The notes under the pieces were generated by a model, which was not told the origin of the DNA, searched no databases, and was given only the letters and a program-made list of their open reading frames with translations. The translations under genes and the position numbers were made by a program. A stretch of DNA of 64,000 nucleotides from the NCBI RefSeq assembly GCF_014839805.1, contig NC_051123.1, positions 3,392,727-3,456,726 on the forward strand, in the 5' to 3' direction. This DNA is from Manduca sexta. Lineage: Eukaryota; Arthropoda; Insecta; Lepidoptera; Sphingidae. How positions within the stretch are numbered: the stretch's first letter is position 1; each line of letters opens with the position of its first letter. Below, one piece after another: positions 52,609-62,570 of this stretch.

Positions 52609-52797
52609 TTATAGATCGCCAAAGACAACTTGATTTGATAGATAAATGAATTTATTGAAGGGCATGAAATAATCTGGACGAGTGAAATAACACAAAGAAT
52701 ATTCGAGAAAGCGCGTCCATCTTTGCCAATCCCGTTGATTTGAATGAAAATACGTCATAACTTTACCGTCGAATCTTGCCATTACACCGGCCGCCAT
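52609..52797 (-). CDS. weak first-exon or small-protein candidate
   Basis: A 62-codon frame opens at an ATG in good context (AAAGATGGCGG) with TATATA about 10 bp upstream: MAAGVMARFDGKVMTYFHSN and onward, ending FGDL. The GC-rich start in AT-rich DNA and a GTAAAG donor-like site after ...RFDG (about 52,765) would also fit a first coding exon of about 31 nt. No homology recognised. Could be chance. Confidence 0.2.
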   Translation of the reverse strand: MAAGVMARFDGKVMTYFHSNQRDWQRWTRFLEYSLCYFTRPDYFMPFNKFIYLSNQVVFGDL

Positions 52798-54175
52798 CTT
52801 TCACTATAATATATATCAATTTGTCATCGAGGACAATGCGTACATCAAATTATTCAAAGGAAACTTGATGAATATCGAGCATAAGACCGTGGACCCAAAG
52901 ACTGAAAAATACTGAATAAAAAACTTTTAAATTTGTGAGTGCAAAAGCCGAGATCGGGTACCCTCTTTTGGCGAGACTTTGTCACTCATTTGAATAACAA
53001 GGGAAACCTTTTTCTCCCATCGCGCTATATCGTGTGTACATTTGCAAAATATGGCGAAATTTGTTGGCGCCCACCGCGGTGTTTACGAGTCGTGTTGATT
53101 CGATTCTGGGACTGTGATATCCTTTTTGGACGACGTGTAATAAAGTAGTTGCAATCGTGTGTATTTGAAATTTTGCGTGCTTAAGGGCTACTTGGGCAGT
53201 ACTTATTTTAGGATAGTCAACTTTAAATCTACCTTTATAATATTGGGGTCACACTAAGGTTACATTAACCAATATACTTAAAAAGTAATTGCAGCCGTAA
53301 TTTATCGTGATAATTTTATAACAAAGAAGATTGCAGATGACCTATTTAATAGGTTGAAACTGGTCGTACACGTGAGTAAAACCATGTTACTATCGACTAA
53401 TTTTACAACCGATATAATTCACCTATAAATATTTCATGTGACATAACCTTATTTTAGCGAGAATAAACTTTGAGGCATAACACAATTTGTATGAATATCT
53501 TCTTTACAATGATGAAATATACTCTAGCTAACGGATTTATCGACTCAAGCCCGGTAGATGGCGCCAGCACCATTATGTTTACGGACCGAGTCGTTTCACT
53601 TCGCCATCGGTCTCGAGTGAGTATCTAGCGTGTTTCAAGTATTTGTTCTCGCTACAATACCTCATTCTACGTCGCTTTGTAAAATACTTCACAAATATAA
53701 AAATGCTTTGAGTTAAGGTGTGGAACTAAGATGTCTTCGAAGATATAAATTCTTATAGTTCTTTTATATTTAGTCATATTTAACTTCTAGTTTATTGGTG
53801 GTGTATATGATCCATTGTAGAATAAGAGGTTTGATTTGTAGGTAGAGTAATATTTATGGGAGTTTTCAGACACAATTAGCTTAATCGGATTGTCCCTAAA
53901 TGGCTGACAGCCATTCGACTATCAAAATGCAAAAAACGAAACGTCAAATTTAAAAAAAATACGTATAGCGCCAAACTCATGGCACAAAAGAATATCTATG
54001 CATTTTCTTGGGTCAAAGAGGTTACTTCGAAGGCTAGCTTTAAACCCTTGCAAAGTATAATAGGAAGTTCTAGCCACAAAGAGTCTTAAATATGGAAATG
54101 ACTGTGAGGTAAGACGTGAGTAGTTTTTTGATACTACCCTATTTTCAAGTCCAATAGTGTGTTGGTATTTTTTAG
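52798..54175. other. long single-copy stretch
   Basis: GC-richer islands at 52,945-53,110 (GAGATCGGGTACCCTCTTTT, TTGGCGCCCACCGCGGTG) and 53,545-53,630 (GTAGATGGCGCCAGCACC, CGCCATCGGTCTCGAGTGAG). Neither contains a coding domain I know. A 148-codon minus frame at 53,922-54,368 runs through an unrelated hAT-like end and is not credited. Confidence 0.35.
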
Positions 54176-54258
54176 AGCAGGGAAGGCGAACCAATGGCAT
54201 GCATGTCAGTGGTGGTACGTGACAATATACTTCGAGCACGCGGGTAATATGTCTAGCA
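54176..54258 (+). mobile_element. hAT-like terminal fragment
   Basis: GCAGGGAAGGCGAACCAATG, GCATGCATGTCAGTGGTGG, TACGTGACAATATACTTCG recalls the CAGGG...GCATG...GGCACGTG left ends of hAT elements (family knowledge). No right end found. Confidence 0.4.
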
Positions 54259-54277
54259 TTGTATTTATTTATTTGGG

Positions 54278-54320
54278 TTTCACTTCGCTTACCATCAGGT
54301 GTACTGAAGCCACTTTGCCG
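54278..54320 (+). mobile_element. family C 3' end only
   Basis: TTTCACTTCGCTTACCATCA then GGTGTACTGAAGCCACTTTG, followed by an A-run. Confidence 0.65.
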
Positions 54321-54729
54321 AAGTTCAATAAAAAAAAAACAACATAGATCGTTCATGATAAAAGTCACTTAAAGGGGCACTTGGATAGATATAACCAGTC
54401 TTAGATGGCATGTTAGAGGCCATTTTTTTTAAGTATGGTACGTTTAACTATTAAAGGATCGCTATTACTGTTCTGGAGTGTTTGAGTAGCAAATCGACTT
54501 GATTTTTTTAACGATATAGTTTATAAGCTATGGAGCAATAAAGGCTAATAATAAAAATTCTAGAAAATAATTTTACTCGAGCGGGGCTGGGTGTAAAAAA
54601 CGACTGGTGAGGATAGATGCGCGCTGCTCAAAACTAGGATGGTTGGTTTTCACTTGAAGAGATCTATGTTCAGAAGTGAATGGTGAAAGGCTTAGGGATT
54701 GATTGAAAGATTATAGTAGAGAGGAAAAT
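54321..54729. other. no repeat recognised
   Basis: AT-rich with a GC-richer 54,580-54,640 segment. Confidence 0.3.
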
Positions 54730-54775
54730 TATCATCATCATCATCAGCCACATGAACATAGGCTTCTCCTAAAAA
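54730..54775 (-). mobile_element. LINE-E 3' end scrap
   Basis: TTATCATCATCATCATCAGC then CACATGAACATAGGCTTCTC: tail plus about 25 bp of the LINE end with a small deletion of the GTCCACTGCT block. Confidence 0.65.
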
Positions 54776-55249
54776 AATTCAGAGGGTACTTCAAAAGCAG
54801 CAAGTAAAGCCGGAGACTCAAAACCGAGTTATATAAATAAAAAATTAGATATTAGATTATCAAATAAATATCAAATTTAAGGCTGCTATATATAACTAAA
54901 TTTAATATCTAGTAGACGATTTATGTGAAAATAACTAAGCGAACATTTTCAAAAGTTTGATTATTTTCCATACCACATTAATAACTGACAGTGAGCAAAT
55001 AAATTAACTGGATAACGAAACAAGAATGGATGAGTGTAAGCTGCTATAAAATACTGAAATTATCATGTGTATAAGCCCTTAGACAGAGAACAAATAAAGC
55101 CGCGTACAGACGCCACTTTAAAAGGGATCTAAGCGTACTCGTCATGCGCAAATAGCGCGAAAGGTCGGAAACGTTATTTTCTTATTTCAAAAAAGGTTGA
55201 AATGTTATTGGAATTGGTTTTCAAGAAAATAACTTATGGTTTGCGGTCA
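54776..55249. other. no repeat recognised
   Basis: AT-rich; 55,090-55,165 has GC-richer words (AAAGCCGCGTACAGACGCC). Confidence 0.3.
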
Positions 55250-55728
55250 ATAATAAATTAATTGACATTTCATAAATCAGATTTATTCTAGATCAGAAAT
55301 CTTTATTGTCAATGGAACTATAAATTAAGTTGAGCTGTTTTGCACGTGAATATTCTTTGAAAATAATGTTTTTTTTTTTGTTTACGCGAATGTTAGACAA
55401 TTAAACATTCTAAATCAGAAATCTTTATTTTCTATGAAACTATAAATTAAGTTGAGTTGTTATATCAATATTCTTTAAAAATAATATTTTCTTATGTTCG
55501 CGAATGTTAGATATTAAAATTAATCTTTTTTTCGTATTTTATCGCGGCTTAAAATTTTTATTTTCTCCCGACTTTTCGGATACTTTGCAGTCTTCTTGGT
55601 CACGAGGCGGACTCAAAATAAAATAAATTAATTTTAATGGCATTTCATAAATTAGAATTATTTTGGATCAGATTTATTGTTTATGAATTCATAGATTTGC
55701 ATGTGAATCTTCCTTAAAAATAATTAAA
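55250..55728 (+). repeat. three-unit local repeat (about 120-150 bp)
   Basis: Blocks CATTTCATAAATCAGATTTA, GATCAGAAATCTTTATT, GAACTATAAATTAAGTTGAG, GTGAATATTCTTTGAAAATA and GCGAATGTTAGA recur at about 55,266, 55,408 and 55,640. Units 2 and 3 are separated by the family I insert at 55,525-55,612. Confidence 0.75.
55525..55612 (+). repeat. family I fragment
   Basis: TTTTTCGTATTTTATCGCGG, TTTCTCCCGACTTTTCGG, GCAGTCTTCTTGGTCACGAG then GCGGACT. 3'-truncated relative to 12,836. Confidence 0.7.
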
Positions 55729-56414
55729 CCAAGATATAATAGATGCCGTTTTGTGAACATCTGGGATGTAAAATATTGAAGCCATTAATTATCATTATAT
55801 GTTTACAGAATCTAGTTTTAAAATGTTGAGCTACATCAGCTTTAGGAAATCGACTTATTCGTCTTTTCATTAAGGTATAAAATTGTCTGTAATTATAATA
55901 TATTACCTTACAGTCAGGCATTCCGTTAATGCAATAATTTCGTTCCTCGCACAACGGTTAATCCATTTTGTTAACAGCATTAAAATTTTACTAAAACAAC
56001 GTCAGTGAAACAAAACTAAAACCACTATTCCCTCACCGGTAAGTGGTAAACGCGGTGAATATATCATAAAACAAATCTAATCCCCGTTTAATCTGCAACT
56101 CGAAGGCTCGGGGTCGCAATTTAGTTGTCAAAGGGCCTCCGCCGCGCCGGCCGCTTGCAAATTGCTCGCCCGATAACCCGTCATAGATGTGCTTATGATG
56201 GATGTGGCTTTCATATTTAATAAAAATAGCTGAGCGTAGAAAAATCGTCCCAAACACTGAGACAGAAGACTTGAAAATCGATCACATGTCACCTGATGTT
56301 TAGTAATCTTTACTGTCTACGAAAAGAACCATAGATGCATTTGCGGTGGAAACTGATAGGAATAAGAATTATATATAGGAAGAGTGGTTGGGGCTCCAGA
56401 AATCTGACTCACTA
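55729..56414. other. single-copy DNA with GC-rich patch
   Basis: 56,095-56,185 (GCCTCCGCCGCGCCGGCCGC) is the most GC-rich unique patch in this third of the window. No frame with a known domain. Confidence 0.35.
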
Positions 56415-56610
56415 ACAAAAGTGGACAATTAATATTTCCCATTCCTTCCTATCTTTCTATTTGATTAATGTCGTGGTATAAAGGCAAATTAGTGTTCCCT
56501 GAGACTCGCCGAGCCTCACGTCTCGGTGTCATAAAATGCGTGCCACTGCTGATCTAGGCGTACAGAAGTTGAAGTGGTAATTGTGAGGGCGGGAAAGTCT
56601 TACTAACAAA
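56415..56610 (+). repeat. family N copy 1
   Basis: Shares with 61,120-61,345 the blocks AAGTGGACAATTAATATTTC, CTATCTTTCT, CCTGAGACTCGCCGAGC, CTCGGTGTCATAAAAT, CGTGCCACTGC and ACAGAAGT...AGTGG. No terminal structure recognised. Confidence 0.6.
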
Positions 56611-56680
56611 ATGCAAATTTCAAGCTATCACTTATCATTTGATTAAATGATGATATTTTAGTCAGATCATGTTTTAATAA

Positions 56681-56991
56681 TTATAATAATAATATCAGCC
56701 CTGTATTATATACTTGCCCACTGCTGAGCACTGAGAGGGATTAGGCCTTAGTCCACCACGCTGGCCTAGTGCGGATTGGTAGACTTCACACACCTTCGAA
56801 ACTCCTATAGAGAACTTCTCAGTTGTACAGGTTTCCTCACGATGTTCTCCTTCACCGTTAAAGCGAACGATAAATTCACAAAGAATACACACATGATTTT
56901 TTAGAAAAGTCAGAGGTGTGTGCCCTTGGGATTTGAACCTGCGGACATTCGTCTCGGCAGTCCGTTCCACACCCAACTAGGCTATCGCCGC
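56681..56991 (-). mobile_element. SINE-A, near full length
   Basis: Right edge (minus 5'): GCGGCGATAGCCTAGTTGGG (A box) and GTCCGCAGGTTCAAATCCC (perfect B box). Left edge ATAATAATATCAGCCCTG. About 23 bp of the CTACTACTGAGAGG region are missing next to the tail. Its head abuts the T-rich minisatellite. Confidence 0.9.
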
Positions 56992-57068
56992 TTTTTTTTT
57001 ATTTTTTATTATTTACTATTTTTTTTATTATTTACTAATTTTTTTTATTATTTACTATTTTATATTTA
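56992..57068. repeat. T-rich minisatellite
   Basis: The unit TTTTTTATTATTTACTA recurs about four times with unequal T-runs immediately beyond the SINE-A head. Confidence 0.9.
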
Positions 57069-57370
57069 TTACAATCTTAAATTACTGGTGCTCTTTGCAC
57101 TAGGCTTGCACGCCTGTATCGCATTTTTTTATTACTCAAAATTAGATTCCCTCATGGCATACGTCCAATCGTCACTCATAAAAACTTAACATATCCAGTA
57201 GTTCCTTAATCTTTGGTTTATTCTGGAAATAGCTCCGGGCACTTCGGGGATCTGTCTGTATAACACAGAAAGAATTTATCTGAGTTATAAAATGTTCACA
57301 CATAAAATAACATTAGGGAAGCAGCTTGAAGTCTGACGCACATATGTCAGTACACGATATTTGATGTTAT
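57069..57370. other. no repeat recognised
   Basis: 57,225-57,265 (ATAGCTCCGGGCACTTCGGG) is GC-richer; otherwise AT-rich. Confidence 0.3.
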
Positions 57371-57383
57371 GCGTAGACGGTTA

Positions 57384-57714
57384 TAATAATATAATAATAA
57401 TATCAGCCCTATATTATATACTGTGCCACTACTGGGCACGGGCCTCCTCTACTACTGAGAGGGATTAGGCCTTATTCCACCACGCTGGCTTAGTGCAGAT
57501 TGGTAGACTTCATACAGCTTCTGTAATTCATTTAGAGAATTTCTCAGGTATGCAGGTTTCCTCACGATGTTTTCTTTGACGGTTAAAGCGAGTGATAATT
57601 CACAAAGCATACACACATATTTTTTTTAGAGAAGTCAGAGGTGTGTGCCATTTGGATTTGAACCTGCGGATATTCGTCTCGGCAGTCGGTTCCACAATCA
57701 ACTAGGCTATCGCC
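57384..57714 (-). mobile_element. SINE-A, full-length with 13-bp target duplication
   Basis: Minus 5': GCGATAGCCTAGTTGATTG (A box), GAATATCCGCAGGTTCAAATCC-type B box region, and the tail at 57,384-57,400. GCGTAGACGGTTA flanks at 57,371-57,383 and 57,715-57,727. It landed right at the edge of the family C copy that follows. Confidence 0.95.
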
Positions 57715-57899
57715 GCGTAGACGGTTAATGGTAGGATATTCGTATTAGCTTGGGAAGTTACCATCGTACAAATAAAATCCGCCATAGTGACCCACGTAAG
57801 TATCGTTCAGGGATCGGTCTGTATATTCAGTTTTAAACAGGCCGGCATAATTCTGTCGACTGGCGACTGGTAATCAACTATCGTAGATACTGTCTAGAC

Positions 57900-58605
57900 C
57901 AGTGGTTCTCAAACTTTTTAAATGACGGAACCCTTTTGGGAAGCAAAATACTTGATGGAACCCTACAATAAAACAATTGTTTTTATAAGTGTATTTTTTA
58001 TTAATCAGCATAATAAAAGTACAATGTAACAGTTACTAATTATTATTTACTTCACCACTTGGCAAGGACAATAATAGAAAACATTAAAAAAAGAAAAAAA
58101 TCTAACTAGTGGGAGGTATGAAACTGTTTTTTATCTTTTTATCAATTGGTTGATATCAGGTTTGATGGAAGAAAGTTGGAGTCTCAAATTAGCTTCGGCG
58201 TCGACATAATAAAAAATATTTTTTATTTAATTGTAACAATAAAAATTGTGTACGTACATATTTGGGTAAAAATATGACACATTATAAGTTTTGTTGTCAC
58301 GTGGGGAAGGGTACGCGCATTCCACAGACCGGCAAACTTAGAGCGAACGGGTTGTACAAGTATAAAATTGTTGATACCAAACTTATGAGATATTGTACCA
58401 GCTATTGTAACACATGTTTCTACAAATACAAATAAATAAATAAATAACGTTCATAGCGTTTTGTCTCCGCGCGGCCGAGGAGTCCGCGCGGCCGCGGAGC
58501 GACCAGAGAGAGGTGTTTTGATTTTTTTTTCTAAATTCTTGCGGAACCCCGACAGAGGTATCACGGAACGCTAGGGTTCCGCGGAACACACTTAGAGTAT
58601 AGCTG
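57900..58605 (-). mobile_element. non-autonomous hAT transposon, exact ends
   Basis: CAGTGGTTCTCAAACTTTTT with GACGGAACCC at the left and GGGTTCCGCGGAACACAC ... TAGCTG at the right are imperfect TIRs. GTCTAGAC is perfectly duplicated at 57,892-57,899 and 58,606-58,613 (8 bp, hAT signature). Strand follows the transposase remnant at 58,131-58,211. A CG-rich inverted block (CGCGCGGCCGAGGAGTCCGC) lies at about 58,472. 706 bp, internally deleted. Confidence 0.95.
58131..58211 (-). pseudogene. hAT transposase C-terminal remnant
   Basis: Minus frame YYVDAEANLRLQLSSIKPDI then NQLIKR and a stop. The L-R-L-x-L-x-x-I-x-P-D-I pattern resembles the last residues of Buster/ZBED5-type hAT transposases, from memory of the family. 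The catalytic domain is gone and the usual few residues after K-R are cut off. It lies within the hAT with matching orientation. Confidence 0.55.
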
Positions 58606-58624
58606 GTCTAGACCATACTCCGCT

Positions 58625-60214
58625 ATAAAAAAAACTTTTATAGGGCAATTACTTGTAATAATAAGTCATGTAGTATTATATTATACTTCCCTACTTGTCA
58701 GAAACATACTCATAAAAATTCAGATTTAAAAAATCTTACAATACTTTAAGTTATCAAAATCGCTCTTGAGACGTTTACTATCACTATTCCCTCAAGATAA
58801 GTTCGAACCAACCACGGCCACTTAAAAACATCAAATTCCTAAACCCCACAAATAACAAACATTGTTCTCACGTTATCAGACAAATTCAATTGTTCCATGA
58901 TACACCTTTCAAGTTTCCCAATTAAGAGTTCCTTGTGTCGGGCAATATTTAACTTTGTATCAAGACCGACATCTGGTACCCAAAGCCAACTTTCTCATAT
59001 TAAGACGCGATGTGGAGTGGATGGAGCTTAAGTGTTGATAACGGTATTTGTCCTGGCCCCTTTATTTGTATCTTTGTTGGTTTGCAGTTTGTCTTGTTTG
59101 CTTTATTTAGTATGTTGTTTGTAAAGGATTTAGGCTGATCTGTCTTTGACTGGATTGGTAAAAAAATAAAAATTATTGGTGCCTAGAGGCGTATCTTTGG
59201 AACATCTTTAGCTTGAAAAATTAAATGAAAAGTTATATTATAGTTACTTTTGTAAAATAAAATCTCTACATTTATCCAGTATGTTTACTAATTTTAACTT
59301 TCAAGCCAGCGGAATATCGTTCAGCAGCGGAAGTCTTGAAAACGTCCCGTAAGTTTTACGTGTAGTAATATATTTATATAATTTTTATAGGTTTTAGGAA
59401 TTATTTTGCATCATTATATAAAATATACATGTACATACCTAATGTGTCCGTGTATGTATCCTTTACCTTAGAAAATTAACAAGAAAATTGCCGTTAAGAT
59501 TGTCACAGTTACGAATTTATAATTAGGGATTGTTTATTCAACAAAAAGCTGATTTGATTGTCTAGTAAATTGACTTAAGTCTTTCATCTTTACGAACTAC
59601 ATTATAAAGGCTTTGGACAATACCATCTAATAATATATCTGTAATGTCGAACATACTTTAAGCAGAATAAACATTAAACAAACTGATGTCAAAACATCAA
59701 GACCTAACAAAAACATGAACTCAAACAACATGAAGTAAAATTCGACTTTATAAACATACGAAATTTAACTCATTTCTCTTTCAATTATCCAGAGTTCTTA
59801 GCAAAATCTATTCTTAGATATTGAACAGTCAAGAAAAAAACTCAGTAATCGATTCTTTATCGATAAAATATAAAATCGAGTGATATTTTAAAATAGTCTT
59901 CAATAAGATTGATGTTCAAAGAACGAATGGATCATTATCGAATTTTTGTTTAGTGTTAACGATACGATTTTTATTTAATTGAATTAATAAAATGTGGCAA
60001 TTAAATGAAATAAGGGGAATATATTATCTTAATTGTATAAATGTTTGTTGTGCTATATTTTCAGTTGGGCTAAAATATACCATACTGTTAAATAAACAAT
60101 CAAGTAGGTATGTCCTTAAAAGAATTGATTAAATCATTGTCACTCATAAATAACAACAAATACGGAGACTCGCATAGCAACTTTTCTTTTACTTATTGGA
60201 AAGAAAACTGAAAA
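58625..60214. other. long single-copy stretch
   Basis: Mostly AT-rich. ATCGATTCTTTATCGAT (59,849) is a short palindrome. No frame over 60 codons with any domain. Confidence 0.4.
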
Positions 60215-60495
60215 CTGGTGCTAGGTCTCTCATTTAAATGTGAGAAGGTATAATCGATATGTCTATTTCTGCCGCCAAGCAGCAGTGTGTAGTCACTGTT
60301 GTGTACCGGTTAGTAGCCAGTGTAATTATTGGACATAATAAGACTTAACATCTCATGTCTCAGGATAGCGAGCGTAGTGGAATACCAAACATTTAATAAT
60401 TCACGGAGTTGGATGGTGTTTCTACTGTTTATGAGCGGTCGTATCGCTTACCATCAGGCGAACGGCAAGATCGTCTCGTCATTCAAAGCAATAAA
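60215..60495 (+). mobile_element. family D, full-length, frame open with in-frame deletion
   Basis: GGTCTCTCATTTAAATGTGA, CTGCCGCCAAGCAGCAGTG, GTGTACCGGTTAGTAGCCAG. The short frame (ATA replacing the ATG, 60,365) reads IASVVEYQTFNNSRSWMVF and LLFMSGRIAYHQANGKIVS. It lacks one codon relative to other copies (a 3-nt loss). Tail CAAAGCAATAAAAAAAC. Confidence 0.85.
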
Positions 60496-61119
60496 AAAAC
60501 AACAGTTAACATACATCTTAATAGATAACAAAAAATAAACAAAACAAATAACCATTTACGGGTTATAAACTACTGAACCTAATCGCGTCAATTATAGTAA
60601 ACATTTCAAATTCGATGCGACACTAACGCCTACCTGAACCCAGTTCACCGCGTCATCTCCATAAAGCCTTTGTCCACAGTTTTGCAAAATAAAAAATGAC
60701 ATTGTCTCTAATTAACATCTCTTTGACTCTCCTCAGTGGGATAAAAGTTCATTTTAAGCTGGGATACGCTTCAGTCACGGTGAAGGAAGGTGGCATTATA
60801 ATTTTGTCGCGTTTCAAATGTTTTTGATGTGTCTTCAATGTTTTATTTGTTTGGTGCGAATTGTATTAAATAGATTATTTTGCATTGTCACAGTGTCTTT
60901 GTTAACAGTTTTTCACAATATTTGAAGTGTTTATGATATTTTTATGTATATTCTTCTTTTGTTATTCGAAACTTGATTATGGACTTTATATTTTTTATTC
61001 TATTATTGGAATCAAATCTAACAGCTCATATGATAGGACCCTATTTAATGTTTAGCTTTACAATTGGCTTTTCTAGATGTAATATTCCTGTACTTGAGGC
61101 TAAAATGCCTCCTTATTTC
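60496..61119. other. no repeat recognised
   Basis: 60,610-60,790 is somewhat GC-richer; no domain-bearing frame. Confidence 0.3.
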
Positions 61120-61345
61120 GTTATTTATTTCCCGTTTTACTATAGAGGGAAGTGGACAGTTAATATTTCCCCCATCTCACTATCTTTCTTTTAAAATAAT
61201 TTCGTTGCGGAATAAAGACAGATTATTGTTTCCTGAGACCGACAGAGCTTCAACGCTCGGTGTCATAAAAATCGTGCCACTACCGAACTTAGCTTACAGA
61301 AGTAAGGAAGTAAGTAAGTAGTGGCAGGTGCGGGTGGGAGTCTCT
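61120..61345 (+). repeat. family N copy 2
   Basis: GGGAAGTGGACAGTTAATAT, CTCACTATCTTTCTTTTA, CCTGAGACCGACAGAGCTTC, CTCGGTGTCATAAAAATCG, GTAGTGGCAGGTGCGGGTG. Same order and orientation as at 56,415. Confidence 0.6.
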
Positions 61346-61466
61346 ACCGATTTTACATTAAAGGTAGTTCTGTGGGATAAATAATTTTAATTTATAGTCT
61401 AAAGTAAAATTTTGTTTAGGGAGATTAGTATTTCTCATTGTCCAAACCTACTGCTCGTGATTACAC

Positions 61467-61783
61467 GTCGACGGTTAAAATGCTATTTGACCTAAGCGAC
61501 ATTTTTTACGACACTAAGTATCATACATATTTAAAATCAGTCCTTTACAGTGGTGAAGGGTGAAATATTCCGAAAGGTAACCCGATATAAAATATAGGTA
61601 AAAATAAATGCGTTCCGCCAATCTTTTTAACAATTATAAGATTTTACATAAGTCATGAAAGGGAACCCGACAGGAATCGGGTTATTTGGACGCTTCGCCA
61701 CTGGTTCTTTATCTATATTTTTTTAACCTAGTTAAAATAAAAACAGAATGTCGCTTATGACAATTAGCCTTTCAACCGTCGAC
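61467..61783. mobile_element. TIR element H, copy 1, carrying MITE-G
   Basis: Left arm GTCGACGGTTAAAATGCTAT then TTGACCTAAGCGACAT (61,467-61,505). Right arm ATGTCGCTTATGACAATTAG then CCTTTCAACCGTCGAC (61,748-61,783), inverted and about 37 bp long. The interior is broken by MITE-G at 61,548-61,703. H without the insert is about 160 bp. Superfamily unknown. Confidence 0.8.
61548..61703 (-). mobile_element. MITE-G with 8-bp target duplication, inside H
   Basis: CAGTGGTGAAGGGTGAAATA ... GGACGCTTCGCCACTG; inner TIR extensions CCGAAAGGTAACCCGAT and GACAGGAATCGGGTTATTTG. GTCCTTTA (61,540-61,547) versus GTTCTTTA (61,704-61,711): 7 of 8 bases match. 156 bp. Confidence 0.9.
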
Positions 61784-61882
61784 ATGAAATCTTGACGGCA
61801 CATTCACTTTGACGATAGTTGCTTGCTCCGTGTAGTGTCGCTAATGTATTTTAACTACGTCACACCATTGATGTGTCGGTCG

Positions 61883-62224
61883 CAATGGTGAAGGGTGCAT
61901 ATAACCCGATTTCTGCTGGCTTCCCTTGATGTAGAACTGATGTTGTATAGTATCTGTAGAATCTAATTATTTTTTTTATCACATTTACCAAAAATACAAT
62001 TTTCCTTATGAACTAAGACAAATAACTCTTAGGTAACATACTAATAATATTAAATTGAGATCATAAGACAAAAACTATACCTCGGTCCCTACACTAGGCA
62101 CAGCTTGTATTGTAGGCGACCGAAATACATACAGTGTTCAATGATTTGAAGATCACATTCATGAATGTTAGTACCTATATGTTGTGTCGGGATGCCTTTC
62201 GGAAAATTTCACCTTTTATCACTG
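61883..62224 (+). mobile_element. MITE-G with an internal insertion
   Basis: Ends CAATGGTGAAGGGTGCATAT and TTCACCTTTTATCACTG. GTCGGTCG (61,875-61,882) and GTCAGTCG (62,225-62,232) match at 7 of 8 positions. About 170 bp of foreign sequence (from about 61,972 to about 62,140, CTCGGTCCCTACACTAGGCA inside) sits between TAGAATCTAATTA and TGATTTGAAGATC, which are adjacent in other copies. Confidence 0.85.
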
Positions 62225-62475
62225 GTCAGTCGTTAATGTAATCTAGGATTAAACCATTGATCAGTCGTAAATCTAGGATTAAATTATATGTAATTTTACA
62301 TTTGAATATAAAACACAAATGACAGTAAAGTAATGAGCTGCTCCAGATTAAAACAGATTGAATGGTAATGTATAAATTGATATTGAACAATGCCACAAAA
62401 CTATTGCAATTTATTTGGAATACACTTTCTGAAATGGCTGTACATTAAATGTTGATAGGCTTTTAAAGTATGTAT

Positions 62476-62560
62476 TTTCTTCTTCTTCAAGTGTCTGTTC
62501 ATTGTTGAAGGTTGGTCGTCAGCTTCTTGTATTCCTCCTTGTCATTGGCCAGGCGGAACA
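62476..62560 (-). mobile_element. possible LINE 3' end
   Basis: TTTTCTTCTTCTTCAAGTGT then GAAGGTTGGTCGTCAGCTTC and CCTCCTTGTCATTGGCC. A GAA-type tail (minus sense) with the GGTTGGTCGTCAGC block is familiar from insect LINE ends; no frame is long enough to confirm. Confidence 0.5.
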
Positions 62561-62570
62561 AATATATATT

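Larger units (their letters stand above)
57728..58624 (+). mobile_element. family C, split by a hAT element
   Basis: ATGGTAGGATATTCGTATTA (5' hairpin, degraded), GCCATAGTGACCCACG, GCCGGCATAATTCTGTCGAC, TGGTAATCAACTATCGTAG, then the hAT. It resumes at 58,606 with GACCATACTCCGCTATA, matching the GACCCCACTCCACTTA block. Original length without the insert about 190 bp. Confidence 0.75.

Noticed and set aside
53922..54368. 148-codon gene on the minus strand
   Set aside because: The frame runs through a hAT-like terminal fragment and a family C end, with no domain or codon pattern; likely chance.
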